From Lonicera japonica (Eukaryota > Streptophyta > Magnoliopsida > Dipsacales > Caprifoliaceae): a stretch of 64,000 nucleotides of DNA. The stretch's first letter is position 1. The number at the start of each line of letters is the position of its first letter. Below the pieces are notes generated by a model. It had not been told where the DNA came from. It saw nothing but the letters and a program-made list of their open reading frames with translations, and did no database searches. The DNA lies in contig CM038463.1 of the NCBI GenBank assembly GCA_021464415.1, positions 124,001-188,000 on the forward strand. Direction: 5' to 3'. Positions 12,301-22,683 of this stretch are shown here, piece by piece. The position numbers and the translations under genes are program-made.

Positions 12301-12851
12301 GGAGGTGAGAGCATCGATCATATGTTAGTTCACTGCAGTTTCTCCAGTTATATGTGGAGTAAGGCGAGGGAGGAATTCAGAGTTATTGGAGCCTTGCCTG
12401 GATCGTGGCATGATTTATTAGGCTTGGATTGGCAGTTTAGTGGAAATAAGAAGAAATCAAAATTGTTATGGAGATGTTGTTGCTTGGCATTAGCTTGGGG
12501 AATTTGGCATGAAAGAAACGCTAGAATATTTGAAGATAAATATTGCGAAGCCGGTGAAGTATGGTTTAATATCAAGCAGTTAGCATCATTTTGGGCCATC
12601 TCTTCGAAACTGTTCGGATCTTTATCGGTCTCAGATTTATGTGGGAATTGGAACGCAACTATCCTGTAGTAGCCTTGTTTATGGCTTCATCTTTTCACTG
12701 TTGTTTGGTTTTTTGTAACGTTTGGATTTTTGTAGCCTTTTCATATTTCTTGAGGGGCTTTGGTGGACTACTGGTTCACTAAAGATGTAATCTATGTTGT
12801 ATTGCTTTATTTAGTTTTTAATAAAAGCGTTTTGTTTTTGATAAAAAAAAA
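9370..12851 (+). mobile_element. 5'-truncated but otherwise young L1-type LINE
   Basis: A 3.5-kb LINE flanked by a 7-bp target duplication ACAATGG (9363-9369 and 12852-12858), ending in TTTTTGATAAAAAAAAA. It begins inside the endonuclease domain, as expected for incomplete reverse transcription, and is otherwise open for 1097 codons. It lies in sense orientation within intron 1 of the paladin-like gene. Related truncated copies occur at 7688, 13269, 19449 and 29906. Confidence 0.9.
9376..12669 (+). CDS. LINE ORF2 (partial endonuclease, reverse transcriptase, zinc-binding C-terminus)
   Basis: An open frame of 1097 codons. It has no native start because the element is 5'-truncated; the first in-frame ATG is at 9490. 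Residues 1-130 are the second half of an APE-type endonuclease (CLGGDFNVVR, HSRLDRFLF, ESDHFPLVL). RT motifs follow: YICLIPKK, KDYRPISLVTSLYKILAKVL, GAFLKGRQI, KIDFEKAYDHVEWDF, GIRQGDPLSPF and catalytic LQFADDTIFF (about residue 560). Near residue 970 a CTLCKKGGESIDHMLVHC cluster forms the zf-RVT motif. The protein ends GNWNATIL with no RNase H domain. A complete RT frame without stops suggests recent insertion, but without a 5' end it is not autonomous. Confidence 0.88.
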   Translation: MASLYGLCGDNWCLGGDFNVVRFLSEKKGEGVNRISKSMRDFDAFINEINLRDPRLCNVEFTWSNGRSHSRLDRFLFTTGWEDSYMSVRQEALIRIESDHFPLVLDTNPFKWGPSPFRFENMWLTNKEFLGKLRKWWEDSEVHGWAGHKFIKKLEQVKHKVKKWNIEVFGDVRMQKGRILDRIQEIDKEETRGILGEGLIRERRELREKFGDLVLKEEISWNQKAKVRGVREWDGNSKLFHRVVNSKKVNKIISKLERDDGSIVDFENEIVNEIVNYFKKLYTKRDRCSMGLVGIDWNPIGLESKGWLERPFEENEIKAAIDACEGDKAPGPDSFTIEVFKKGWEIIKEDILGVINEFFENGIVNVCTNSTYICLIPKKLSSLKLKDYRPISLVTSLYKILAKVLALRLREVIGDKVGLSQGAFLKGRQILDLVLIANESVEEYRVKKNEGVVFKIDFEKAYDHVEWDFIDHVLENKGFGFRWRKWIKGCLSSANFSVMVNGKPRGIFNASRGIRQGDPLSPFIFVLVADVLNRLVVKAREVGIIEGFEIGRDIVKLSHLQFADDTIFFLSKDERKLKNLIDILDIFGLVSGLNINLSKSVLAGINVKEVDMMSLARTAGCELGSWPMSYLGMPLGDNPCRVEFWGPVVEKISNRLHGWLKGCLSRGGRLTLIQSVLESIPIYYLSLFKMPITVCNTIEKLMRNFFWEGFGEGTCDHLLNWDLVSKSKDKGGLGIGNIAKKNEALLGKWLWRFPIEQNTLWCSIIKSKYGLHENGWDANMVTNGTHRNPWKAISSGMVKFKSFIQLKVGMGNSIRFWEDIWVGDSTLASLFPRLYRISRNTNSVIASIIRWNSIDSFSWDLEFRRNLNDREIGDFLELLDLVSNSQVSRFERDYRLWMGEKSGIFSCKSFFHLLTNSPLDPIFVPHNFIWKVGIHPKVKVFAWLASWKRVNTCDLLQKMRPNLVISPSWCTLCKKGGESIDHMLVHCSFSSYMWSKAREEFRVIGALPGSWHDLLGLDWQFSGNKKKSKLLWRCCCLALAWGIWHERNARIFEDKYCEAGEVWFNIKQLASFWAISSKLFGSLSVSDLCGNWNATIL

Positions 12852-12858
12852 ACAATGG

Positions 12859-13268
12859 TAACATTTGGTCATAGTCAATCTGAGACTTGTGTCTCAATAA
12901 TCTTCGCAACTAACCAAGTGTACTAAAAGGTCTACATTCCATGGCCTTCCAACCACGAGGCAATAGGGCCTCCCATTATTTTCTTTGCACAGTTTTGGGC
13001 TTTTCTCCTAGGAGACTCTGTTCCACTTTCCTGGCCACCTTCATATGAGACCAAACCTAGGACCTAACATGGTCTAGCGCAATATCAATAGGCAACTGAG
13101 GAATAAACTCCAACAGATGTACAATTGTGCCAAATAATAATGTGACATCAATTTATAACAATAATCCATAAATTTAGCCAACATGATTAGGTATCATAAA
13201 ACTGGTTCAACAATTATACAATACTATCAATATGTGATTTGAGTATTATCCTCACCACTTGGTTTATC
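12859..13268. other. No gene recognised (intron 1)
   Basis: About 400 bp of intron sequence without convincing frames or repeats. Confidence 0.4.
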
Positions 13269-13866
13269 TTTTTTTTTTGATAAGAAACAAGCTTATACTG
13301 ATAGAAGAATCAAGTACAAGCAAAGGAGAACTGGAAGAGGATAAGGAATCCACTACCCAGCAAACCGAAAACAAAAATGATACAAAAAAGCATCACTAGG
13401 CACTAAATAAAGCTGCCTCATGACAAAAACTAAAAACTGACTGACTATTCATCTAATACAAACTACTAGCATCACCAGATTGTGAACTTAGAAAATAAAC
13501 TCTCAACCTATCTTAGACCATAGCAGCTGCCCAATCTCTCTGAATCTCAGAAATAGACATAAACCCAAAACTGTTTGAAGAATAAGCCCACAAAGAAGCC
13601 AATGCTTTGATTCTATCCCAAATTTTATCGATATCTTCCTCCTTATACTTAAAAATTCGACTATTCCTTTCCTTCCATATACACCAAAGCAGAGCCTTAC
13701 AACAACATCTCCACAACGTAAAGGATCTCGCTTTGTTTCCCTTGAATGGCCATTTGATCGATAAGAGTTCGCACCATGATCTTGGAAAAGCTGCTTGAAG
13801 CCCAAATTCCTTACTAATATTGCCCCAAACTGAACTAGCAAATGAACAATGAATTGCTAGTTCAAA
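13269..13866 (-). mobile_element. Short 5'-truncated LINE
   Basis: The poly(A) tail appears as a T-run at 13269-13278, followed by the family signature TTTTTTGATAAGAAACAAGC. The minus strand encodes only the last part of ORF2 (13513-13881): WPFKGNKARSFTLWRCCCKA, IWKERNSRIFKYKE, LASLWAYSSNSFG and RDWAAAMV. Confidence 0.8.
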
Positions 13867-13965
13867 ATGTGTATATATCAAGGTATCAATAGTTTAGGTT
13901 CAAAATGATCGATAAGAGTTCGCACCATGGTTTATCAACAATGTGTATATATCAAGGTATCAAAA
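13867..13965. repeat. Local duplication at the LINE 5' end
   Basis: The phrase TGTGTATATATCAAGGTATC occurs at about 13869 and again at 13942. 'GATCGATAAGAGTTCGCACC', part of the LINE body at about 13756, recurs at about 13905. This looks like a target duplication plus a short re-copied LINE piece, as from template switching or twin priming. Confidence 0.6.
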
Positions 13966-14757
13966 TCTATCAGTTATATTTACGTCCAAGTGGGTTTTTG
14001 AGCAAAACTATCAAATTCATCAGATGCATGTGGAGATTTATGGTGGATCATGAGTTTAGGTTCATAAATGTGCTGTTTATAACATAAATTTTGATGTAGT
14101 GCAAATCTATGCAAGAAGGGGTTTCTAATCACATGAGCAGACTCTAAAGTCTTACATGACTTGGGAATTTCGACCCTAAAGCATCTTTAGAGCTTGAGCA
14201 GACTCTAAAGCATCTTTCCTTGAGATGCTGGAATTTCGACCCGGCCAAAACATGGAACTTGTAGATGAGAACAAAATCTAACATTACGAACAGGGAGTCA
14301 TTCTGATAAAAGACTAAGAAGTTACGACTGGCGAAGTTGGCTAGAATTTGGTTTGTCGGGATATTCAAATTCTCCCGCCAACACCTCAAAATCCAAATTG
14401 TGCACCCAAATGCCACAACGGCTGTACAAGCAGATGTATAATGATCCTATAGATGTGGTAGATGTGTTAAATCAAGTGCTAGATGTGTTAAATCAAGCAA
14501 ATGCAACTCGGAATGAAAATCCACTACCCAAAGCAAGAATTATAACTAATGCAAGATTAAGGAGAGGATTAACATGCTAATGATACTGGGGATATCACAG
14601 AGAAGCATAGAAATATCTAGAGAAGAGAATTTTTAAAGTTCATTGTCAATGTAGCAGAACTAGGACAAGTTCTATTGTGTGAAGCTGCAGTGATATATAT
14701 ATATATATAATATAGTAGAGAGGTTCTTGAAATCTTTTGCATATTAAGACTAATATC

Positions 14758-14965
14758 ACTCTTACAAGACCAACCCAAGGGGTCACAGCGGTTAGGCCGA
14801 ACTTGGGACTGTGTGGGTAGGTGCACGGTCTCAGGTTCGGTTCCCTGAAACATTTCTTGGGCCATTGGGGGCGTCTCCCAGTCGAACAACTAAGGCGTCA
14901 TGGGATTAGTGGGGGTGGGGCCTCGATACCCATGGTTATATAAAAAAAAATACTCTTACAAGACC
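14758..14965 (+). mobile_element. tRNA-related SINE with 14-bp target duplications
   Basis: The SINE body is 14772-14951. Its head resembles a tRNA with a Pol III A-box-like GTCACAGCGGTTAGG and a B box GGTTCGGTTCC about 40 bp later, followed by a tRNA-unrelated region and an A9 tail. The 14-bp duplication ACTCTTACAAGACC flanks it at 14758-14771 and 14952-14965. At about 180 bp it is of normal plant SINE size. It probably moved using a LINE's machinery. Confidence 0.85.
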
Positions 14966-15214
14966 CTGACTTCACACGCACTCATATCTTCTCTTTCAGT
15001 CACTCATACTCTTGAATCTCCGCCTCAAATGTCTCAATCTACAAAAAGTTAAAGCAAATGTATATGGTTAGATATCTGGTTCTAAGGTTCTAGTTATCAT
15101 GGGTGTGCTGCAAGAATGATTGAAGCAGACCCAGGAAGCGAGGCTTGTAATAAGCACGGTGCATAAATCATAAGTAGGAGCAGAGGAATTGTCCTTAAAT
15201 TCGTTTTAGGTCTT

Positions 15215-15362
15215 TCTTATGACGGAGTTTTCTGGATTTTGGCTGTATCATTTTGTTGTTCTCTTCTTTCCTTTTCTATTTGTATTTTCTTTGAGGACTT
15301 CTCGTCCTCCTAATGCTTATATCTCTTCTATTAATAAATATTTCTTATTTTATCAGGAGAAG
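15215..15362 (+). mobile_element. LINE 3'-end fragment
   Basis: T-rich sequence with GAGGACTTCTCGTCCTCC followed by an 'ATTAATAAATATTTCTTATTTTATCAG' type end. This matches the style of the LINE 3' UTRs in the window but has no coding part. Confidence 0.45.
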
Positions 15363-15534
15363 GAAAATAAATTAATTCATAGGTAGGAGTGCATTGAGGC
15401 AAATTTCTGCTTGTGGCATGGGCATCAGCTAGTATTGACATACTAGAAGCAAATAATAACAACATTGACCCACATACTAGTTGCTCGTCTCTGTTTATTT
15501 TCTGGCTTGATTTTTAGTTAATGCTTGGTTATTG

Positions 15535-15668
15535 TGTGCTTTCCATTTCTTTCTCTGGGGCTTTTGGTTATTTTTTAGCTTGATATTTACTTGTAAACCG
15601 TTAGCCCCCTCATGCTTGTATTGGTTATTTATTTTCAATATAAGTTTTGTTTCTGATAAAAAAAAAAG
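15535..15668 (+). mobile_element. LINE 3'-end fragment with poly(A)
   Basis: Ends ATATAAGTTTTGTTTCTGATAAAAAAAAAA, the same terminal phrase as the larger LINE copies. Only 3' UTR is present. Confidence 0.6.
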
Positions 15669-16114
15669 GCTTGCACTATTTGGGCAACTCTCTTTGTTAT
15701 TTGACGAGGTTTGGGTTAGCCTAGGTTATATAGAAGATTTTATTTGCGGTCAACAGGGGCTTCTTTATAAGGAGTAAGGACCTCCTCTTTTTCAAGGGTT
15801 TTTTTTTGGTAAAATTAAAAAAAATTATAACAACAAACCAATACAAGGTACAAGGGGCTTGCCCCTGGAATTACTACATAATACATTCACTGATCCCCCA
15901 CTTTTTACACTGGGGGCTGGGGGTTTGTTAGGGCACGTTGAGGATAAGTAAATTTTTTTTTTTAATTTGCAGTTGCTTGGGCTATTTGGACAGTTTAGAA
16001 CTTTTGACAGCCAGAGCCTCTCACCCCAGCTCTAATGGGGCGGAATCATGCTTCTAGTATATTTGTGGGGTCACATTGTGGGTGCCTTGCGTGCTGTCCA
16101 TCACTAGTCATAGC

Positions 16115-16515
16115 TGTTAGTTGGAAATCAAGATATTATCATTTGTGGGAATATATATTTTTTATGGTATTGTTTATTTGTCTTGGTCAAAACATACCAT
16201 AGATAGGGTATTTTATTTATTGAGTTTTTCCTTAGTTATTTATTTACTTTCCTTTATTGTTATCTTAGGGTTTAGTTTGAGTTCTATATATACCCACTTC
16301 GGGAGTTTTTGTAATAATACAATTATCAATACAACTCTCTTATTCTACTTTTCCCTTTATTCATTGTCTTGTATACAATTCAACTTGGTATTAGAGGATT
16401 CTCAAAAAGATCCTCTTCTTCCGCCGGCGGGTGACCTACCTTCTTGTCTGTTGGATGGGATTCCTCTTTCCGTTTATAATTATATAAACAATTTCGTCTT
16501 CTATCTCAGTGAAAC
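16115..16515 (+). mobile_element. Copia 5' LTR with primer site, rest missing
   Basis: A 268-bp LTR (16115-16382) begins TGTTAG and ends AATTCA. It is followed after three bases by TGGTATTAGAGG (16386-16397), a variant of the copia primer site TGGTATCAGAGC. About 120 bp of leader follow, then LINE sequence takes over. No second LTR is seen. TATATA at about 16288 could be its core promoter. Confidence 0.75.
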
Positions 16516-16812
16516 AGTGCAATGAAGCCGCCGAAATCTGGCTTAAAATCAAGCTGTTATCATCTATTTGGGCTATCTCTTCTAGTTTATTTGTCAACCT
16601 TTCTATTTCTGTTATTTGTTCTAATTTGGGGGCAGCTATCCAGTGATGGAGATGTGTTTGGAGCTGGTTTACTGTTTTTTTCTTCTTCTTGTTTTCCCTC
16701 AGTTAGCTAGAGGATTTAAGGGGCTTGGGGGACTGCTGGTTCACCAAGATTGCTCTCATCTTTGTAATGCTTTTATATTCCTATTTAATAAAGCATTTTG
16801 TTTCGGATAAAA
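16516..16812 (+). mobile_element. LINE 3'-end fragment with ORF2 C-terminus
   Basis: Starts with sequence encoding the last 40 or so ORF2 residues (EIWLKIKLLSSIWAISSSLF, NLGAAIQ), then a 3' UTR with GGGGACTGCTGGTTCACC and ATAAAGCATTTTGTTTCGGATAAAAAAAAA. It abuts the copia fragment directly. Confidence 0.7.
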
Positions 16813-17274
16813 AAAAAATAGTGTTTCGATGAACAATGTTTATGGCAGTGTTTTCAGTGAAAAGTGTTCTTGGTTTGGTCGTTGGCTGGTCATATTTGCT
16901 GCTGGGTGTTGCTGTTACAAACGGTTAAAAGAAACCCTAGTTCTAGAATTTTGTTGTAGTACTGGCATATTTTGAGCCACGCCACACTTTGTGATTCGTA
17001 CCTCCCCTCAATTTTTGGTGATTTTCCCTTGGTTTGATAGCTTTTCATTATTCTTGGAGCCTCATCGTATCCTTTTATGTCTATTATGGTTGATTGTCAT
17101 CTGCACCCCTTGTTTTACGTACTAAATCATCTTGTTGGTTGATAGGATTTCATCACTCTTAATTTAAAGGATTTGTTTCATAACTCCGTGTTAATGGGTG
17201 TTTCGCCCTTTGTTGATAGGTGTTCTCACCTCTTGTGGTTTGAACCTTAGTGGAGGTTCATTTGTTTTTTAGTG
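16813..17274. other. No gene recognised (intron 1)
   Basis: Unassigned sequence with scattered GGAGGTTCAT/TAGGTGTTC phrases that recur near 18075-18115. It may be the remains of an older repeat split by the hAT insertion at 17283. Confidence 0.35.
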
Positions 17275-18063
17275 ATAGTACACAAGGTAGTCATTATCGT
17301 GTATTGGTTACGTATCATTTTCCTAAAAAATAGTATCGCGTATCGTGTATCGTAACGTATCGTAAGATACAGTCTAATTTAATATATGTATATAAATATA
17401 TATTTATATATACATTAAAAATCATTCTTCATATAAATGTAATTATTTTCATTAAAAAGTCTCTCACTCTCTCGCTTAATAGAGTTGTGTCCAAACACCA
17501 ACTTAATGAGTTAAGAAATAATAAATAAACAAAAGTTTTCATCAATTTAATAAACCCATAGTAGTTTTGTAAATATCTAACATAACCAAGGTCAATTAGG
17601 TCATTTTATCACTTTAAAGTTAAAACCCTACTTCTCTTTCTCACATCCCCACTAAAGCTAGCCGCCTCTCACTAAGTCACTATCTTCATCTTCCATCTTT
17701 CTCAACAAAATCGATGCCACAACAAAAAGAAGATGAAGTCACCGTCACCACTCTCTTTATCTATAGTCTTTGTTCTCTCACTCTCTAGGTCACCGTTCTC
17801 TAGTTTATGTAAGTTATCCATAGATTTGGTCGTCTTCTTTATCCATTGTTGTATGGTTTGAGTCTGTTGTTTTTCAAAAAAATCTCAAGACCACTTCATC
17901 TCAATACAAAAAAGCTTGAAAAAATTTATCGTCCCAATACTCACAAATATCGTGATACACAATATGATACAAATACCGATACATATCGTTTTCTTCCCGA
18001 GACGTTACATATTGTATGATACATATCTATGTATTGTAAGATACTAACTACCTTGATAGTACA
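17275..18063. mobile_element. Non-autonomous hAT-type transposon with 8-bp target duplication
   Basis: A 773-bp element (17283-18055) bounded by inverted CAAGGTAGT / ACTACCTTG ends and flanked by the 8-bp duplication ATAGTACA (17275-17282 and 18056-18063). An 8-bp duplication is the hallmark of hAT elements. Sub-terminal regions are rich in GTATCGTATC-like motifs in inverted orientation. No transposase is encoded. Confidence 0.85.
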
Positions 18064-18260
18064 ATTTTTTGGTTTAGGTGTTCGCAACTCGTTTTAGAAC
18101 CTTAGTGGAGGGTCGTATATTGTTTGTGGACGAGTGATGACACTCCTTTTATTGGTGTATTGATGTAGTAGTGATGAAGTAATAAGACTGATTGGTCGAA
18201 AGTCTTTAATTGAAATTGAATTCAAATTTTTCGTAATTAAGCAAATAAATGTGGCATTTG

Positions 18261-18606
18261 CAGTGTTCTAAAAATCGCGCCTAGGCGGAAATCGATGCTC
18301 CCCCGCCCGGCCTAGGGCTAATCATTTGTGTTTAGGCGCCGGGGTGATTAGGCATAGATTAGGCACCGATTTTCCCATTGGTTGGGGCTGAGACGTGGAA
18401 GAGAGAAGGAGATTGAGATAGAGAGAGACGGAGATAGATGGATAGATAGATAGAGAGAGAGAGTAGCGTACCTGTGAAGTCGTCGAAGCCGGTGAGAAAT
18501 TGTCGGTGCTGAGAGCTAGGGTTTTGTTTCGATGGTGGCTATGGAATGGGGGCTAGGTTTTACGGGGAAAGAGATGATATATATTAGGTTTGGGTTTGTT
18601 TTATTA

Positions 18607-18659
<53 letters not shown>

Positions 18660-18985
18660 TTCACCCTATATATTTTTAGTTATTTGTAATTTCACCCCTA
18701 TTTACTTTTTTTTGCTAATTTTATTTATTTATGCTTTTAAAGTTTGGACTTGTATTTTGGGATGTTCAATTGAGTTTGATTGTTTGAACTTATTTTGTTT
18801 TTGGAATGCATGTTTTATTGGTTGGATGTTGGAAAATTAATGTTAATTTGAAAGGTATATTATGTTTTGTTAATATTATGTTGTTTAAAATAATATTTTT
18901 AATAAAAAATCGTTTGACCAATTAATCCCCTAGGCGCTAGGCCCTAGCCCCTAAAAATAAGAAGATTGACGATTTTTCTTGAAAG
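18261..18985. mobile_element. Candidate second non-autonomous hAT-like element
   Basis: The left end reads CAGTGTTCTAAAAATCGCGC followed by CTAGGCGG. Near the right end are CCCTAGGCGCTAGGC and GATTTTTCTTG, roughly inverted relative to the left end. The right terminus is degenerate and no clean target duplication was found, so the boundary is approximate. It contains an ATT microsatellite. Confidence 0.45.
18602..18659. repeat. (TTA)n microsatellite
   Basis: About 19 nearly perfect copies of TTA. It creates a leucine-rich spurious frame across 18532-18840. Confidence 0.95.
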
Positions 18986-19448
18986 AAAATAGGTAAGTCA
19001 AATTCTGTTAAATAAAAAAGGAGCAATGGTGCCCTCTTGATAAAACAAGAATGGGATTATTGCTCCTTTTTTCATTTCAAAATCTCGTATATGCCAAGAC
19101 TGGGGCTTTGTGAAGTAGAAAAGTAACTACTCGATTGCTTTTTTGACAATTTGGATGATTGAGAAGAGAGGAAACCTGGGTGCAATTTAAGTTTTTCGTT
19201 TGGGAATTTTCTTTTCCATAGTGAGCCTACCATCCCCTTAACTGCTGTAAAAGCTCGGTATTTTATGTTCTAAAACATTTATTTGAGTTCTAGATAAGGT
19301 AATGTCTGTATTTCAGGTGCACCTAAAGTTTTCATTTGGCAATTTTCATTTCTATATTGATTTTTCCATTGCTTAGCGCAATTTTAAAAGCTCAGTATTT
19401 TATGTCCTAGAACATTTATTTGAGTTTTACACAAGGTGATGCCTATTG
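18986..19448. other. No gene recognised (intron 1)
   Basis: Contains a short hairpin near 19018-19070 (AAAAAAGGAGCAAT ... ATTGCTCCTTTTTT) and a diverged repeated phrase (TAAAAGCTCxGTATTTTATG, at about 19248 and 19390). No coding potential was recognised. Confidence 0.4.
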
Positions 19449-19850
19449 TTTTTTTTTTTTTGATAGGAAACAAGATTTTATTAAAAACTCAAAAATTGAT
19501 TACAAAGTGAAGGGGGACAAGCTGTCCAACCACCAGTACATAAACGAAAATACAAGCATGATGAGAATCAAATACAGCCAAAGCTTCCATAAATAAGATG
19601 CACATGTAACTTTTCTCAAAGGATTATAGCCTTCCAATTAAGTTTAATGTATTCCACCCCACAATGCTTAAACGATTTGGAATTTGAAGCCCATAACGAT
19701 GCCACAAATCTGATTCTTTCCCATAGCCATTCCCTTTCTTCCTCCTTTCCTTCAAAAATCCTATTGTTCCTTTCTATCCAAATCATCCACATAACTGCCA
19801 CTTTGATGTACCCCCACAAGGTCCTGCTTTTTGGTGTATCTCCATCAATG
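19449..19850 (-). mobile_element. Short 5'-truncated LINE
   Basis: A T-run at 19449-19460 is the poly(A) tail, followed by the TTGATAGGAAACAAG signature. The minus strand encodes only the C-terminal block (19616-19819): MIWIERNNRIFEGKEEE, VASLWASNSKSF and LNWKAIIL. Confidence 0.75.
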
Positions 19851-19997
19851 TTAATATTCTCTATAGTGCTGTCAATACTGGCTAATGGTCTTTTGCTTTG
19901 TTTACGTCGTTTTGTAATGGAATGAGCATTTTAGAATCTCCAAGAAGCTATTCCTATCAAGCAATTCGGTTTATTGTTTCCTTTCTGTTCTTGACAG

Positions 19998-20069
19998 GTG
20001 GTGTATATTAATGGACGCCCTTTTGTTTTGCGTGAGGTGGAGAGTCCCTTCTCCAATCTTGAATATACG
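19998..20069 (+). CDS. Paladin-like gene, internal exon
   Basis: 24 codons between CAG (19995-19997) and GT (20070): VVYINGRPFVLREVESPFSN then LEYT. It joins the exon at 6500-6631 in phase 0 across a 13.4-kb intron. The INGRPFVLRE phrase fits the paladin family as remembered. The next intron (20070-28000) contains the ORF1-only LINE and the hAT. Confidence 0.8.
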
Positions 20070-20305
20070 GTTTGTGATTGCACAAGAATCTTTCCCTTTA
20101 CTGAACGACACTTGTAGATATATTCATATTTTATATTGTTTTATTCATATATATTTTGATAAGAAGCAACAGGCTTACTAAATTGCAAACATGCAGCATG
20201 AGCCGTGAGATGATATTCTGTCACTGAAAGTTAAAACATCCATGGAAGGCAGAAAAATAAAATAAGATGGTTAGCCCCGTTCTTTTTTTTTTTTTACGTC
20301 CTCTA

Positions 20306-20387
20306 TGCCCAATCATGGGCACTAGAGTAATAGCATAAAAAACCAAAAAAGAATTACAAGAGAGGGGGATACAGTAAGGACATCCCC
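20306..20387 (-). other. Conserved 3' hairpins of the ORF1-only LINE
   Basis: On the minus strand GGGGAT...ATCCCC (20365-20387) is followed by TGCCC...GGGCA (20306-20321), then ATAGAG and the poly(A). It has the same architecture as in the telomeric elements, but with different complementary bases. Confidence 0.75.
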
Positions 20388-20484
20388 AAGACCCAAGAAA
20401 CACAAAAGAAATATGCCTAAATTGCATAATGGACTAAGGGAAAAAACCAAAAAGTCCACAAGGCAATTCAAAAAATTAAGGCAA

Positions 20485-20535
20485 GGCCTAACAGGAGGCC
20501 AAAAAGAAAGAAAAGAGAGCCTAAACATGATGGCC
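20485..20535 (-). repeat. GGCC-type short hairpin motifs in the 3' UTR
   Basis: The minus strand has GGCCATCATGTTTAGGCT (20518-20535) and GGCCTCCTGTTAGGCC (20485-20500), diverged versions of the GGCCAnCTGTTTAGGCC motif repeated in the elements at 48401 and 53133. Confidence 0.55.
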
Positions 20536-22683
20536 AAAAAGCAGAAAAAAACAAGAAAATTAATAGCAAAATTGTGCAAAATACAAGGAAGAAGGGCATC
20601 AGAAAACTGAAGCAAGGAAGCAGTAAACTGAGAACAGAAAATTGCAGAGAAATGCCTACCACTAAAAGTCAAATTGCACCAAAAATTGCCACTGCTGTAG
20701 CTAAAGCATAGCTGCCAGCATTGCACTGACACTGCCAGAACTAAAGCTTGCTGGCTGAGAGGCACAAAACCAGCAAGACCCCCCTTCAGAAAAGAGGAAA
20801 AACCTACCGAGGAACTGTGGCATCTACTAGTGTTGATTGTTGGTTGTTGTATGTCACTTTGTCCATCTAATTTTGAGCATACACACACTTTCCATGTTTT
20901 AGAGGGAGCATCAGAGGTGTTTGCCTCAATTTCTCTCTTTTCAATAGGGATTTGCAAAGAAATGTTTGCATTGTCCGCATTTACTCTTTTCTTCTGGTCT
21001 GCCAAGAGGAGCTGCCATTGATCCTCATCAGGGTCATGTCTAGCAGTGGTGGAATTAGGCTTTGAAAGCCTAGAAAGAGCATTGGCTTCCTTTTTGCTGC
21101 TTTTGACAATTTTTTCTGTTTGTGCAAAGGCAAAACATTTGTTCCACCTTTTTTCCTTTGAGCTCTGGTCTTCATAGGAGATGGAAAATATTCAGAGTCA
21201 TTAGCCCCTGATTTATTGGTGAGATTGGATGAGGGTTGTGAAGTTGAAGAGGAGAGATTATTGAATTTCCCACTCGGAGAGCTGTGTATGGACTGTGAAG
21301 CTGAAAGATGGCTATTTTGTTGAATAGAAGGTAGTGAAATATTATCTCCCAAAGGAGGAAAGTGTTGGTTAAGAATTGATGATCTGTCATCTTGCAAAAG
21401 TTGAATGCATTCCTCATTATTGTTGTTCTTAGCTAAGGCAGTTTCAAAAGCCAAATCTGCCCTAGCTTCCCATGAAGGAAATGGCTCATCATCTGCCATA
21501 TTACCCCAATTTAAAGCCTCCTCAACATTTAGGGAAGGAGGTTTATGAACAGGCAAAAAGTTTTCTGAACCTGTGGGAGAGTTAACCATCTCTTGATTCT
21601 CTTGAGAATTGGCTTCAGAAGATTGATCCCATGCTTCACCATCACCATCATCATCCAATAAGTACTCCTTGAGGGGAGAAAATTTATTAGAGACTCTAGT
21701 TCTAGTGTAATGAAGAGGATAAGGGACTGTGTATTTACTATCATGTGTGTCTGTGAGGGATCTATTAACAGACTAAATGGGAGTACTTTTGTAGAAATTG
21801 GAACTATTATTGGTAGAGGTTTTTTGGTGGAGGAGGGTTTGTTTTTGTTAAGGGAGCAAGGAACAATAGATTCCACAAATGGGGAGGAGGTGTGCTGGGT
21901 GGAGTTGGCAGAGAAAACTGAAGGAGAGCAGTTTTGTTCATCAGTTTTAGAGCCTGACTGAATGGTTGCAAGTAAAGGAGCAAGGACATAATCTTGTATG
22001 CCTATGTTGTTGGTGTTAAGAGGGTTTGTATCATCAGCAATGTGAGCTATAGAAATGATGGCAGCATTACCTGTTTTTGTGGAATGAACAGATTTGCCTG
22101 CAAGTATGACAGGATCATTAGGCACAACATGAGCCTTGTTTTTATGAGCAGATGCTTTGATGGGAGCAGAAGAAAGATTAGTGGTGTTCTTGTAAAACTT
22201 TTGGTGCTGTTTGGAGGCAATATCTTTGGATTTCGAAGCTGCTTCTTGCACTTTTTTGAGAGTTCTACGTTCACCCACCAAATGCCCTAAAATGTGACGG
22301 TGCCTGCAAAATTTAGGGAGGTTGTCATATGTGACAAGCACTTCAAAGCAATGTTTTAAAAGGTGCGAGGCGGGTTTGAGGCGTTTAGCCCGGGCGAGGC
22401 GAGGCGTAGGCCTCAAGGCACATTGAGGCGTAAGCCTCACTTTTTTAAAAAAAAAATTCCTAAAAAATTACAAAACTATCATAATATTGATAATCTATAC
22501 TAAAAGTGCAAATAACATCACAAATACAATAACAATCTCAAATCACCACATAATTAAAGTCATACATAACCATAAAGTCATCAAAAAACAAATAGTTAAA
22601 CACTTAAAGTCTTAAAGTAGTGTATCACCATGCACCATAAAGTCATTAAATAAGGACACTAATATTATTATTATGCTAATGTA

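Noticed and set aside
14772..14860. tRNA gene
   Set aside because: Only A- and B-box-like parts are present, the cloverleaf is not complete, and the segment has a SINE body, A tail and target duplications.
18532..18840. Leucine-rich membrane-protein-like frame
   Set aside because: It is produced by the TTA microsatellite and T-rich sequence.
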